Notes: generated by a model from the letters alone, not told the origin. A DNA stretch of 64,000 nucleotides from CAG-103 sp963627135 (GCA_963627135.1 CAVFZY010000010.1:1-64000), one strand, 5' to 3'. Shown: positions 49,095 through 57,475, counted from the stretch's first letter. A program made the numbers and translations.

Positions 49095-49366
49095 TTTACA
49101 TAAGTGTATTTACATAACGAAATCCTAAAATAAAAATATCAAGAAACAGCAAGCATTATTTCGCATTTTCGGTTGTCATAATCAGATTACCATAACTGCA
49201 ATCATGACGGAGAGCGCCGCGAACTATCCATTTACATAATTCGGTTTACATAAATGTGCAGTTTAGGCTAAAAAATTGCTGGTATTTCAGCTATTTTTGT
49301 AAAATACGGTTTTCATAATATAGTTACCATAACTGTATTTGCGCCGTTTCAGTTTACATAACATAA
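49095..49366. repeat. Array of TTnnCATAA direct repeats (AT-rich island)
   Basis: Four pairs of 9-mers, the second copy always exactly 14 bases after the first: TTTACATAA/TTTACATAA at 49095 and 49109; TTGTCATAA/TTACCATAA at 49173 and 49187; TTTACATAA/TTTACATAA at 49231 and 49245; TTTTCATAA/TTACCATAA at 49310 and 49324. Further single copies are at 49353 (TTTACATAA) and 49418 (TTGTCATAA). Pair types alternate A-B-A-B, each type recurring after 136-137 bp. All copies point the same way. The island lies between two terminators of convergent genes, contains no gene, and is much richer in A/T than its surroundings. Function unknown. Confidence 0.8.
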
Positions 49367-49376
49367 TCTAATTCAT

Positions 49377-49412
49377 AGAAAAACCGCGTGGGAATGCAGA
49401 TTCCCGCGCGGT
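49377..49412 (-). terminator. Terminator of the marR-ABC exporter operon
   Basis: 12-bp stem (ACCGCGTGGGAA against TTCCCGCGCGGT, one G-T) with a 6-base loop. On the minus strand it is followed by TTTTTC. It lies 28 bp past the second ABC gene. Confidence 0.9.
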
Positions 49413-49439
49413 TTTGGTTGTCATAACGCCGTCGATGCT

Positions 49440-51254
49440 TTACGCGACCACATCCTCAAACTGGCTGCTATAGAGCGCGGCGTAGAACCCGCCGCGCGCG
49501 AGCAGCTCCGCGTGCGTGCCCTGCTCGACGATGTTGCCGTCTCGCATGACGAGGATGCAGTCGGCATTGCGGATGGTGCTCAGGCGGTGCGCGATGACAA
49601 AGCTCGTGCGGCCGCGCATAAGGTGATCCATCGCCTCCTGAATGAGCTGCTCGGTGCGGGTGTCGACCGAGCTGGTCGCCTCGTCGAGGATGAGGATGGG
49701 CGCGTTGGCCAGCACGGCGCGCGCGATGGTCAGCAGCTGCTTCTGCCCCTGGGAGACGTTCGTTGCCTCCTCGTTGAGCTCCATCTGATAGCCGCCGGGC
49801 AGCGTGCGGATGAAGGCGTCGGCGCGCGCGGCCTTCGCGGCCGCGATGACCTCGGCGTCCGTCGCCTCGGGGCGGCCGTAGCGGATGTTCTCCATGATCG
49901 TGCCCTTAAAGAGCCACGTGTCCTGCAGTACCATGCCAAAGGCGCGCCGCAGGTCGCCGCGCGCATAGTCGCGCACGTCGCGCCCGTCGACGAAGATGGC
50001 GCCGGCGTCCACATCGTAAAAGCGCATGAGCAGTTTGACCATGGTGGTCTTGCCGGCGCCGGTCGGGCCGACGATGGCGACGGTTCTGCCCGCCGGGACG
50101 TCGCAGCTCCAGTCGTGGATGACCGGCTGCTCGGGATCGTAGCCAAAGCGCACGTGCCGGAACGACACGTCGCCGCGGATGCGGTCCGCCGGGGCGGGCA
50201 GCGCCGGATCGGCCGGTTCTTCCGCCTCGGCGAGGAAGGCGAACACGCGCTCGGCCGCAGCCGCCATAGTCTGCAGCTGGGTGCTGATCTGCGCCAGCTG
50301 CGTGATCGGCTGCGTGAAGCTCGACATGTAGCTGATGAATGCCTGAATGTCGCCGATCGTGATGGTGCCGTGCGCGGCGAGCGAGCCGCCGAGCACGACC
50401 ACGCACACGTAGCCGAGCTTGCTGACAAACGTCGTCACGGGCGACATGAGGCCGGACAAAAACTGGCTCTTCCACGCCGAACGGTAGAGGCGGTCGTTGA
50501 TGGCGTCAAACTCCTTTTGCGTCGCGCCCTCGCGGTTGAAGACGCAGACGACGTTGTGCCCGGCGTAGGTCTCCTCGACCTTGCCGTTGATGTCGCCGAG
50601 GTTTTTCTGCTGGGCGACGAAGTAGCGCTGACTGCGCTTGACGATCCGGCTCGTGAGCACGCCCGTGACCGGCAGCACGATGAGCGCGATGAGCGTCATG
50701 AGCCAGCTGATGCGCAGCATCATGACCAGCACGCCGATGAGCATGGTGACATTCGTGACGAGCTGCGTGACCGACTGCGCCATGCCGGAGGACATGGTGT
50801 CGACGTCGTTGGTGATGCGCGAGAGCACGTCGCCGACGGTGTTGCGCTCAAAGTAGCGCATGGGCATGCGGTGGATCTTGCTGCTGATCTCGCCGCGCAG
50901 GCGGTAGGCGAGCTTCTGCGTGATGCCGGCGAGGATCCACGTCTGGAAAAAGCTGCACGCCGCGCTGACGCCGTAGAGCGCGAGCACAGTCAGCAGAATT
51001 TTTCCGATCTTGCCGAAGTCGATGCCGCCAAGGCCCGAGAGCTTGCGCCCGAGGCCGGTGGCCAGCTCCGTTGTGGCCGTCGAGAGGATCTTCGGCCCGA
51101 CGATGCCGAAGGCCGTGCTCGCCAGCGCGAGCACGAGCACGAGCGCGAGCGGCAGCCGGTAGCGGCCGAGGTAGCGGAAGAGCTGCCCGATCGTGTCCTT
51201 GAAGTTTTTCGGTTTTTCCGGGATGCGGCCCGGTCCGCGTCTGTGGCCCGCCAT
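49440..51254 (-). CDS. ABC exporter, subunit 2 of a heterodimer (catalytic Walker B)
   Basis: 604 residues: six-helix membrane domain (about 25-330) fused to an ATPase domain (about 365-595). Walker A is VGPTGAGKTTMVK, Walker B ends ILILDEATSSVD (catalytic Glu present), and the H-loop is IAHRLST. The signature is degenerate: VSQGQ instead of LSGGQ. With the partner gene just upstream, which has the opposite pattern, this fits a heterodimeric exporter with one working and one dead ATP site (like BmrCD or TM287/288). Likely cargo is drugs or lipids. GGAGG precedes the ATG, and it is 2 bp after subunit 1. Confidence 0.92.
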   Translation of the reverse strand: MAGHRRGPGRIPEKPKNFKDTIGQLFRYLGRYRLPLALVLVLALASTAFGIVGPKILSTATTELATGLGRKLSGLGGIDFGKIGKILLTVLALYGVSAACSFFQTWILAGITQKLAYRLRGEISSKIHRMPMRYFERNTVGDVLSRITNDVDTMSSGMAQSVTQLVTNVTMLIGVLVMMLRISWLMTLIALIVLPVTGVLTSRIVKRSQRYFVAQQKNLGDINGKVEETYAGHNVVCVFNREGATQKEFDAINDRLYRSAWKSQFLSGLMSPVTTFVSKLGYVCVVVLGGSLAAHGTITIGDIQAFISYMSSFTQPITQLAQISTQLQTMAAAAERVFAFLAEAEEPADPALPAPADRIRGDVSFRHVRFGYDPEQPVIHDWSCDVPAGRTVAIVGPTGAGKTTMVKLLMRFYDVDAGAIFVDGRDVRDYARGDLRRAFGMVLQDTWLFKGTIMENIRYGRPEATDAEVIAAAKAARADAFIRTLPGGYQMELNEEATNVSQGQKQLLTIARAVLANAPILILDEATSSVDTRTEQLIQEAMDHLMRGRTSFVIAHRLSTIRNADCILVMRDGNIVEQGTHAELLARGGFYAALYSSQFEDVVA

Positions 51255-51256
51255 GG

Positions 51257-53380
51257 TCAGCCCTCCTCTCCGAGTTCCGCGGCGCTGAGCTGGCTGAGCG
51301 CGATCTCGCGGTAAGTTTTACAGCTGCGCAGCAGCGCACTGTGCGTGCCGCAGCCAACGATGCGCCCGCCGTCGAGCACAAGGATCTGATCCGCGTGCAG
51401 GATCGTGCTCAGGCGCTGCGCCACGATGATGACCGTGGCGTCGTGCGTCTGCTTGGCCAGCGCCTGACGCAGCGCGGCGTCCGTCTGATAGTCGAGCGCG
51501 GAGAAGCTGTCGTCAAACAGATACACCTGCGGGTGCCTGGCGATGGCGCGCGCGATGGACAGGCGCTGCCGCTGCCCGCCGGACACGTTCGCCCCGCCCT
51601 GCGCCACCGGCGTGAGGAAGTGGTGCGGCCGCGACCAGATGAAGTCCTCGGCCTGCGCCGTGGCGGCGGCGCGGATGGCGTCGGCCTCCGAGACGTCACC
51701 GGCAAACTCGAGGTTCGAGAGAATGTCGCCCGTGAAGAGCACGCCCTTTTGCGGCACGTAGCCGAGCATGGCGCGCAGGTCGGCCTGGTGCATGCGGCGC
51801 ACGTTCACGCCGCCGATGCTGACCGTGCCGCCGGTCGCGTCATAAAAGCGCGGGATGAGGTTCAGCAGCGTCGATTTGCCGCAGCCGGTCGAGCCGACGA
51901 TGGCCGTGACCTCGCCTGGCCGCGCCGTAAAGCTGATGTCGTGCAGCACATCGTCCTCCGCGCCGGGATAGCGGAACGACACGTGGTCGAACGTGACGGT
52001 CGCGTCCGCGGGCACGGGCTCGGGGCTGCGCGGGTCGCGCACGCTCGCGCGTGTGCGCAGGATCTCGTCCACGCGCGTGGCCGAGACCTCGGCGCGCGGC
52101 AGGAGCACCGCCACGATCGTGATCATCATGAATGCCATGATGATGAGCGAGGCGTAGGTCGAAAAGGCGATCATGTCGCCGATCTGCATATTGCCGGCGT
52201 TGATGCTTTTCGCGCCGAACCACTCGATCATGACCGTGACGCCGTACATGATGAGCGTCATGATCGGGCCCATAAACGCCATGGTCCGGTTGACGAACAG
52301 CTGCGTGTCCCTGAGCGCCGCGCTTGCGGTGTCGAAGCGCTCGCGCTCGTGCTGCTCGCGGTGGAAGGCGCGGATGACCGGCAGACCGGTCAGCACCTCG
52401 CGGCTGACGAGGTTGACATCGTCCACGCGCTGCTGCATAGTGCGAAACTGCGGCATGGCGATCTTCATGAGCACGCCGACGAGCAGCAGCATCGCCGCGA
52501 CGGCCAGCGCGATGATCCAGCCGAGGCCGGTCTTTGTGCGCGCGACCATAATGATGCCGCCGAGGCCGATGATCGGCGCGTAGAGCACGACGCGCACGAT
52601 CAGCACGCACACCGCCTGGATCTGCGTGACGTCGTTCGTGCTGCGTGTGATGAGCGAGGCCGTCGAGAACTTGTCCATCTCGGCGGACGAGAACGACAGC
52701 ACCTTGCGGAACACCTGCGCGCGCAGGTCGCGCCCGATGGCGGCGGACATCCGCGCGCCGACAAAGTTGCAGAGCACGGCCGCCGCGATCATGCCGAGCG
52801 TGAGCAGGAGCATTTTCCCGCCGGTACGCAGCAGATAGCTGTTGCGGATGTGGTCCACGTTCAGCCCCGCGACGGCGTACTCCGTCTTAAGAAACTGCAC
52901 GGCCGCGCTGCGCAGGACGCTGTCGGTGAGCGTGCCCATACCGCTGAGTGCCTCTTCGCCGCGCGCGAGGATCTCCTCGTGCGTGATGAGGCCGCCCTGC
53001 ATCTGCTGCCGCAAGGCGAGCACGGTGTTCGTCCCCTGCTCCGACAGGCGCGCATACATGACCAGCGGCCGGATGAAGATGCCCTCCAGTTCCGGCAGCT
53101 GCGCCGTGTCATTAAGCGTCCAGACGCCGTTATTATCCGTGTAGGCGGCGCTGACCGTCGCGGCGTCATCGTCCGACAAAAACAGGCGCACGCCGTCCAT
53201 GGTCTTGTCCGTGAGCGCGAGCGGCGCTGCGTATTCGATGCCGCCGCTCTGGATGCCGGTGTCCACGATGCTGCTCGTATACGCCGGCAGCGACAGCTCG
53301 CAAAACGACTGCGCCACGAGCAGCAGCACGATCAGCGCCACGGCCGGGATGTGCCCGCGCAGGTATTTCAGCACCCGCAT
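51257..53380 (-). CDS. ABC exporter, subunit 1 of a heterodimer (degenerate Walker B)
   Basis: 707 residues. Helix 1 (VALIVLLLVAQSFCELSL) is followed by an unusually long extracellular insertion of about 140 residues before helix 2, then the rest of the membrane domain and an ATPase domain. Walker A is VGSTGCGKSTLLN and the signature VSGGQ is canonical. Walker B reads VYLFDDSFSALD, with Asp in place of the catalytic Glu, and the H-loop has Gln (VAQRLST) for His. So its own ATP site should be inactive while its signature completes the active site of subunit 2. The start overlaps the end of marR by 13 bp. Confidence 0.92.
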   Translation of the reverse strand: MRVLKYLRGHIPAVALIVLLLVAQSFCELSLPAYTSSIVDTGIQSGGIEYAAPLALTDKTMDGVRLFLSDDDAATVSAAYTDNNGVWTLNDTAQLPELEGIFIRPLVMYARLSEQGTNTVLALRQQMQGGLITHEEILARGEEALSGMGTLTDSVLRSAAVQFLKTEYAVAGLNVDHIRNSYLLRTGGKMLLLTLGMIAAAVLCNFVGARMSAAIGRDLRAQVFRKVLSFSSAEMDKFSTASLITRSTNDVTQIQAVCVLIVRVVLYAPIIGLGGIIMVARTKTGLGWIIALAVAAMLLLVGVLMKIAMPQFRTMQQRVDDVNLVSREVLTGLPVIRAFHREQHERERFDTASAALRDTQLFVNRTMAFMGPIMTLIMYGVTVMIEWFGAKSINAGNMQIGDMIAFSTYASLIIMAFMMITIVAVLLPRAEVSATRVDEILRTRASVRDPRSPEPVPADATVTFDHVSFRYPGAEDDVLHDISFTARPGEVTAIVGSTGCGKSTLLNLIPRFYDATGGTVSIGGVNVRRMHQADLRAMLGYVPQKGVLFTGDILSNLEFAGDVSEADAIRAAATAQAEDFIWSRPHHFLTPVAQGGANVSGGQRQRLSIARAIARHPQVYLFDDSFSALDYQTDAALRQALAKQTHDATVIIVAQRLSTILHADQILVLDGGRIVGCGTHSALLRSCKTYREIALSQLSAAELGEEG

Positions 53381-53826
53381 GGCGTGCCCTCCTTCTGCTC
53401 TTCATAGATCTGCTGCGCGATGGTCCCCGCCCGGTCGCTCAGGCGCAGCAGCTCGCGCGTGTCCGCCTCGCCCATGCGGCGGTAGACCTCCGACAGGCAC
53501 GCGACCGCCTCGTCATACGATGTCTGCACCTCATTTCTGCCCTGCTCGGTCAGGCGCACGACGACGCGCCGGCGGTCGGTCGTGTCGCGCGCGCGGGTGA
53601 TCGCGCCCTTACGCTCGAGATTGTTGAGCATGGCTGCGATGCGCGCCGTGCTCAGGTCGAGCAGCGTGCTCAGCTCGCCGGCCGTGCGGCCGTCGGCCCC
53701 GGCGTTGAGGCAGCCGAGCAAGCGCATCTCGCCCTGCGAAAAGACCTGGCTGAGGTCCTCGCGGCGCGCGTGGTTGAGGATCATCGCGCGCACCTGTTCG
53801 CGCGCGACCTGTTCAAAAAAATCCAT
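53368..53826 (-). CDS. MarR-family regulator of the ABC exporter
   Basis: 152 residues with a winged helix-turn-helix: FSQGEMRLLGCLNAGADG, AGELSTLLDLSTARIAAMLNNLERKG (recognition helix) and the wing RDTTDRRRVVVRLTEQG, a textbook MarR wing (DxRxxxVxLT). The ATG before DFFEQVAREQV is preferred over one 18 codons earlier. The gene overlaps the exporter subunit 1 start and is preceded by a consensus promoter with an inverted repeat, suggesting autorepression lifted by exporter substrates (inference). Confidence 0.92.
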   Translation of the reverse strand: MDFFEQVAREQVRAMILNHARREDLSQVFSQGEMRLLGCLNAGADGRTAGELSTLLDLSTARIAAMLNNLERKGAITRARDTTDRRRVVVRLTEQGRNEVQTSYDEAVACLSEVYRRMGEADTRELLRLSDRAGTIAQQIYEEQKEGTPCGC

Positions 53827-53880
53827 GGCAGGTTCGCTCCGTTTCTCCGGCCGGGGCCGGGTGGGAAATGGACATTTCAC

Positions 53881-53934
53881 TAATACCGTTTCCTTTTACC
53901 ATTAGATAATACAGGCCTCGCGTGCTTCTGTCAA
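53881..53934 (-). promoter_or_regulatory. Promoter and operator of the marR-ABC operon
   Basis: Minus strand: TTGACA, 17-base spacer, TATTAT. Between the -10 and the start codon, TAAT(ACC)...(ACC)ATTA at 53881-53904 makes an imperfect 24-bp dyad, a likely MarR binding site just downstream of the transcription start. Confidence 0.75.
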
Positions 53935-53964
53935 GTATCACGCGGGACATTTTGGCGAAAATAC

Positions 53965-53997
53965 GAAAAAAGCCGTCCCTCCGGAGAGGGACGGCTT
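53965..53997 (-). terminator. Terminator of symporter 2
   Basis: Perfect 12-bp stem (AAGCCGTCCCTC and complement) with loop CGGA. Six T residues follow on the minus strand. Confidence 0.93.
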
Positions 53998-54015
53998 TTC
54001 GGGAACAATCGCATT

Positions 54016-55503
54016 TCAGTCGGTGGGCTCGAAGGCGCGGTCGAACAGGTCGGTGACCTCTTTCGACGGGGCCTTGCTGCACAGCGACACGACGACTGCC
54101 GCGATCAGGCCGCACAGGAAGCCGGGGATGATCTCATACAGGCCGGTCGGCGTGGACAGGAACGCATACCACAGGGCATCGACCGCGAAGCCCACGCACA
54201 CGCCCGCGACCGCACCGGAATACGTCAGGCGGCGCCAGTAGAGCGACAGCAGGATCACGGGGCCGAACGACGCGCCGAAGCCCGCCCAGGCACACTCGAC
54301 GAGCGCCATGATGCCGCCGCAGTTCGGGTCGGCCGCAATGAAGTACGCGACAACGGAGATGAGGATGACGATGATGCGGCCGGCCCACTGCATCTCGTGG
54401 TCGGAGGCGCTCTTGCGGATGACCGGCTTATAGATATCGGACGCGAAGGCGCTGCTGCTCGCCAGCAGCTGGGAATCGGCCGTGCTCATGGCCGCGGCCA
54501 GAATGGCCGAGAGCAGCACGCCGGAGATGAACGCCGGGAACAGGCGGCGCACCATGTGCACGAACACGAGGTTTTCATTGTCGATCTGGCCGAGGAACTC
54601 GCGGCCGATCAGGCCGACAACAGCGGACATGACCAGAATCAGCAGGATCCAGCTGCAACCGATGATCTGGCTTTTGCGCATCTCATGCTCGGACTTGATG
54701 GACAGGTAGCGCACGAGGATGTGCGGCATACCGAAGTAGCCGAGGCCCCAACCGAGGCCGGAGAGAATGTCCGACATGCTTTGCCAGTTAAAGCCGCCGC
54801 CGGAGAGGATGTTGAAATAGTTATCCGGCATGGCCATGGCGGGTGCGACGAAGTCCGGCGCCTTCATGGCAAAGATCGCAAGGATTGGCGCGAGCATGAG
54901 CGCGAGGAGCATGAGCATGCCCTGGAAGAAGTCCGTCCAGCACACGGCGTTGAAACCGCCGAGGAATACGTACACGAGGATGATGGCCGTGGCGATGATC
55001 ATGGCCGTCTTGGGGTTCATGCCCGTGACGGTGTTGAACAGCGTGCCGCAGGCCGAGATGCTCGAGGCGCTGTAAACACAGTAGACCACGACGAACACGA
55101 CGGCCGAGATGATCTGCAGGCCCTTGTTCTTGGACAGAAAGCGATTGGTGAGAAACTGCGGGATCGTGATCGAGTCGTTCGCGTGGATGGAATACCGGCG
55201 CAGACGCGGCGCGACGAACACCCACGCGCAGATCGTGCCGATGAGCAGGCCGACGGAGATCCACACCTTGCCAATGCCGTACAGATAGATCGAGCCGGGC
55301 AGGCCCATGAGCACCCACGCGCTCATGTCCGACGCGCCGGCAGACAGCGCCGCGACCCAGCCGCCCATACTGCGGCCGCCGAGGAAATACTCCTTCTCGC
55401 CCTCCACATGGCGGTCACGGATGAAGAAATACACACCGACGCCAATGACCAGCGCAAAGTAAAGCAGAATGGCGATCCATTCACCGCTCGAAGCAGTGCC
55501 CAT
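54016..55503 (-). CDS. Sodium/solute symporter (PutP-like), copy 2
   Basis: 495 residues, about 13 helices, SSS family. EYFLGGRSMGGWVAALSAGAS, GWGLGYFGMPHILVRYLSI and AAAMSTADSQLLASSSAFAS are present. The MSTADSQLL stretch is closer to classical PutP proline permeases than copy 1 (ISSSDSYLL). Substrate unproven. It is divergent from LysR 2. Its promoter is TTGACA (55587-55592, minus strand), 17 bases, TATCTT (55564-55569). AAAGGGG precedes the ATG. A GGAAA/TTTCC inverted repeat at 55525-55544 between promoter and gene may be a second regulator site. Confidence 0.9.
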   Translation of the reverse strand: MGTASSGEWIAILLYFALVIGVGVYFFIRDRHVEGEKEYFLGGRSMGGWVAALSAGASDMSAWVLMGLPGSIYLYGIGKVWISVGLLIGTICAWVFVAPRLRRYSIHANDSITIPQFLTNRFLSKNKGLQIISAVVFVVVYCVYSASSISACGTLFNTVTGMNPKTAMIIATAIILVYVFLGGFNAVCWTDFFQGMLMLLALMLAPILAIFAMKAPDFVAPAMAMPDNYFNILSGGGFNWQSMSDILSGLGWGLGYFGMPHILVRYLSIKSEHEMRKSQIIGCSWILLILVMSAVVGLIGREFLGQIDNENLVFVHMVRRLFPAFISGVLLSAILAAAMSTADSQLLASSSAFASDIYKPVIRKSASDHEMQWAGRIIVILISVVAYFIAADPNCGGIMALVECAWAGFGASFGPVILLSLYWRRLTYSGAVAGVCVGFAVDALWYAFLSTPTGLYEIIPGFLCGLIAAVVVSLCSKAPSKEVTDLFDRAFEPTD

Positions 55504-55563
55504 GATGTTTGACCCCTTTCATTAGGAAACCTTATATTATTTCCAAAAGCACAAGATGAATGT

Positions 55564-55592
55564 AAGATACGCCCTTTTGCCCACTTTGTCAA
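55564..55592 (-). promoter_or_regulatory. Promoter for symporter 2
   Basis: Minus strand TTGACA, 17-base spacer, TATCTT, about 60 bases before the ATG. The 225-bp region between symporter 2 and LysR 2 holds this promoter, the lysR promoter and two palindromes. Confidence 0.75.
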
Positions 55593-55659
55593 CAAGTTAT
55601 TTCCGATATCTTTGCAAAAACCCGTATTTTCTTTGCAGCTTCCGCGCTTTTCTTTGCAC

Positions 55660-55702
55660 TTGACTTTTCGACAGGCAAGCATATAATATAAGATAATCTT
55701 AT
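55660..55702 (+). promoter_or_regulatory. LysR 2 promoter with perfect palindrome
   Basis: TTGACT, 16-base spacer, TATAAT (55682-55687), then ATAAGAT-A-ATCTTAT (55688-55702), a perfect 7-1-7 palindrome covering the expected transcription start. The same arrangement (palindrome right at the -10) is seen before LysR 1 with a different sequence. Confidence 0.8.
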
Positions 55703-55728
55703 GTTATTTGCACAAGGAGGGGTCATGT

Positions 55729-56604
55729 GTGACGCTGCGGCAATATGAGGCGTTTTCAAAAACGGTGGAGTGTGCGAGCGTGTCGGCCGCGGCGCAGGCA
55801 CTGGGCGTGTCCCAGTCGGCGCTGACGCAGCTGCTGGCGGGGCTCGAGCACGACTGCGGTTTTCCGCTGCTGGTGCGCAACCGTGGCGGCGTGCATCTGA
55901 CGCCGGCGGGCAAGGCACTGCTGCCGGCCGTGCAGCAGGTGTGCGCGGCGGATGCGCACCTGCGCGGCCGCATCCAGGAGGTGCGCGAGCGCGCCGGCGG
56001 CACGATCCGCATCGCGACGTTCAAGAGCGTGGCGGTCAACTGGCTGCCGCCGATGATCAAGCAGTTTCAGGCGCAGCACCCGGAGGCGCGCTTCCGCCTG
56101 TTCGACGGGGCGTACGCCGAGGTGGACGCTTACGTGTGCAGCGGCACGGTGGATATGGGCTTTGTCTCGCTGCCGAGCGAGCTGCCGGGCGAGATTGTGC
56201 CCGTGTGCAGCGACCGGCTGCTGGCCGTGCTGCCGGCGGAGCACCCGCTGGCGGATCGGGAGGCCGTGCCGATCGCGGCCTTCGGCACGGAGCCGGTCGT
56301 GAGCCTCATAGACAGCACGAACCGCGACGCGCTGCGCGTGCTCGATGCCGCGCACGTGCACCCCGATATCCGCTTCCAGACGGCGGACGACTACGCCATG
56401 ATCTCCATGGTCGAGAGCGGGCTGGGCATCTGCATCGCGCACGAGCTTGTGCTGCGCTCGGACCACCACAACGTCGTCGTGCGTCCGCTCGCCCCCCCGG
56501 CACACCGCACGATCGCCATGGCCATCCCGCCGGAGAGTGAGGGCAAGCCGCTCGTGCGCACGTTCGCCGCCTTTGTGCGCGCATGGGCGCAGGCCAACCC
56601 GTGA
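55729..56604 (+). CDS. LysR-family regulator, copy 2
   Basis: 291 residues. The start is GTG at 55729, giving the classic MTLRQYEAF opening, with AAGGAGGGG upstream. The helix-turn-helix is ECASVSAAAQALGVSQSALTQ. The effector domain begins TIRIATFKSVAVNWLPPMIKQF and shares DDYAMISMVESGLGI with LysR 1. It is divergent from symporter 2 and probably controls it in response to the transported solute or a related metabolite. Confidence 0.92.
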   Translation: MTLRQYEAFSKTVECASVSAAAQALGVSQSALTQLLAGLEHDCGFPLLVRNRGGVHLTPAGKALLPAVQQVCAADAHLRGRIQEVRERAGGTIRIATFKSVAVNWLPPMIKQFQAQHPEARFRLFDGAYAEVDAYVCSGTVDMGFVSLPSELPGEIVPVCSDRLLAVLPAEHPLADREAVPIAAFGTEPVVSLIDSTNRDALRVLDAAHVHPDIRFQTADDYAMISMVESGLGICIAHELVLRSDHHNVVVRPLAPPAHRTIAMAIPPESEGKPLVRTFAAFVRAWAQANP

Positions 56605-56651
56605 ATGAAAACGGTACGGCCAGGGCGCAGGCGCACAAAACAGCACACATG

Positions 56652-56684
56652 AAAAACCGGGGCGCTCCGATGGGAGCGCCCCGG
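56652..56684 (-). terminator. Terminator of hypB
   Basis: Perfect 12-bp stem CCGGGGCGCTCC / GGAGCGCCCCGG with loop GATG. On the minus strand it is followed by TTTTTC, 17 bp past the hypB stop. The stem may also slow plus-strand readthrough from LysR 2. Confidence 0.92.
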
Positions 56685-56701
56685 CAGCATATTTCCGGCG
56701 C

Positions 56702-57370
56702 TTATGCGTTCCAGGCCTTTGCCTGCGCACGCAGCCAGCCGGCCCACGGCTCGATGCCCTCGCCCTTGAGCGCGGAGATCGGGAACACCTGAATGTTCGG
56801 GTTGAGCTTTTTGACGCGCTCGACGCACTTGTCGAGGTCAAAGTTGAAGTACGGTGCGACGTCGATCTTGTTGACGAGCAGCACATCGCAAATCGAGAAC
56901 ATGAGCGGGTACTTCAGTGGCTTGTCGTCGCCCTCCGGCACGGAGAGGATCATAGCGTTTTTCACGGCACCGGTGTCAAACTCCGCCGGGCAGACAAGGT
57001 TGCCGACGTTCTCGAGGATGGCGAGGTCGATATTCTCGGTGCCGAGGCCCTCGAGGCCCTGACGCGTCATGCCCGCGTCGAGGTGGCACATGCCGCCGGT
57101 GTGCAGCTGGATGACCTTTGCGCCGCTGGTGGAGATGGTCGCGGCGTCGACGTCGGAGTCGATGTCGGCCTCCATGACGCCGATGCGCAGATCGTCTTTC
57201 AGGGCGTTGATGGTCGCCATGAGGGTCGTGGTCTTGCCGCTGCCGGGCGAGGACATGAGGTTGAGCAGGAAGGTATGGTTGCGCTTGAGCTCTTCGCGCA
57301 GCAGATCTGCCTGCCGGTCGTTGTTTTCAAAAACGCTCTTTTTGATTTCGAGCACGCGGAATGCATCCAT
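56702..57370 (-). CDS. hypB: HypB-type nickel-insertion GTPase
   Basis: 222-residue SIMIBI GTPase that delivers Ni to NiFe hydrogenase (or acts as a general Ni chaperone). Walker A is SSPGSGKTTTLM, switch EADIDSDVDAATI, metal-site QLHTGGMCHLDA, and ENVGNLVCPAEFD with the conserved Cys; the G4 region is VNKIDV. It lacks the His-rich or N-terminal Cys-triad nickel store. No hypA, hypC-F or hydrogenase genes are in the window; it stands alone between its own promoter and terminator. Confidence 0.93.
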   Translation of the reverse strand: MDAFRVLEIKKSVFENNDRQADLLREELKRNHTFLLNLMSSPGSGKTTTLMATINALKDDLRIGVMEADIDSDVDAATISTSGAKVIQLHTGGMCHLDAGMTRQGLEGLGTENIDLAILENVGNLVCPAEFDTGAVKNAMILSVPEGDDKPLKYPLMFSICDVLLVNKIDVAPYFNFDLDKCVERVKKLNPNIQVFPISALKGEGIEPWAGWLRAQAKAWNA

Positions 57371-57410
57371 GATATTACCTCCAGAATTTCAGCGTGTTTT
57401 CCATGCCAAA

Positions 57411-57439
57411 ATTATAGCAGTCCCGCCGCGGATTTGCAA
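57411..57439 (-). promoter_or_regulatory. Promoter for hypB
   Basis: Minus strand TTGCAA, 17-base spacer, perfect TATAAT, 41 bases before the ATG. Confidence 0.8.
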
Positions 57440-57475
57440 CCTTTTTGCCGCAGAGCCGAAAAACTGTGCTGCCGC

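Noticed and set aside
49351..49378. Canonical dif site
   Set aside because: Only one arm matches. The expected inverted second arm after a 6-bp centre is absent.
49095..49426. CRISPR array
   Set aside because: Repeats are only 9 bases, come in 14-base pairs, and gaps are of unequal length. No 23-40 bp repeat, leader or cas genes.
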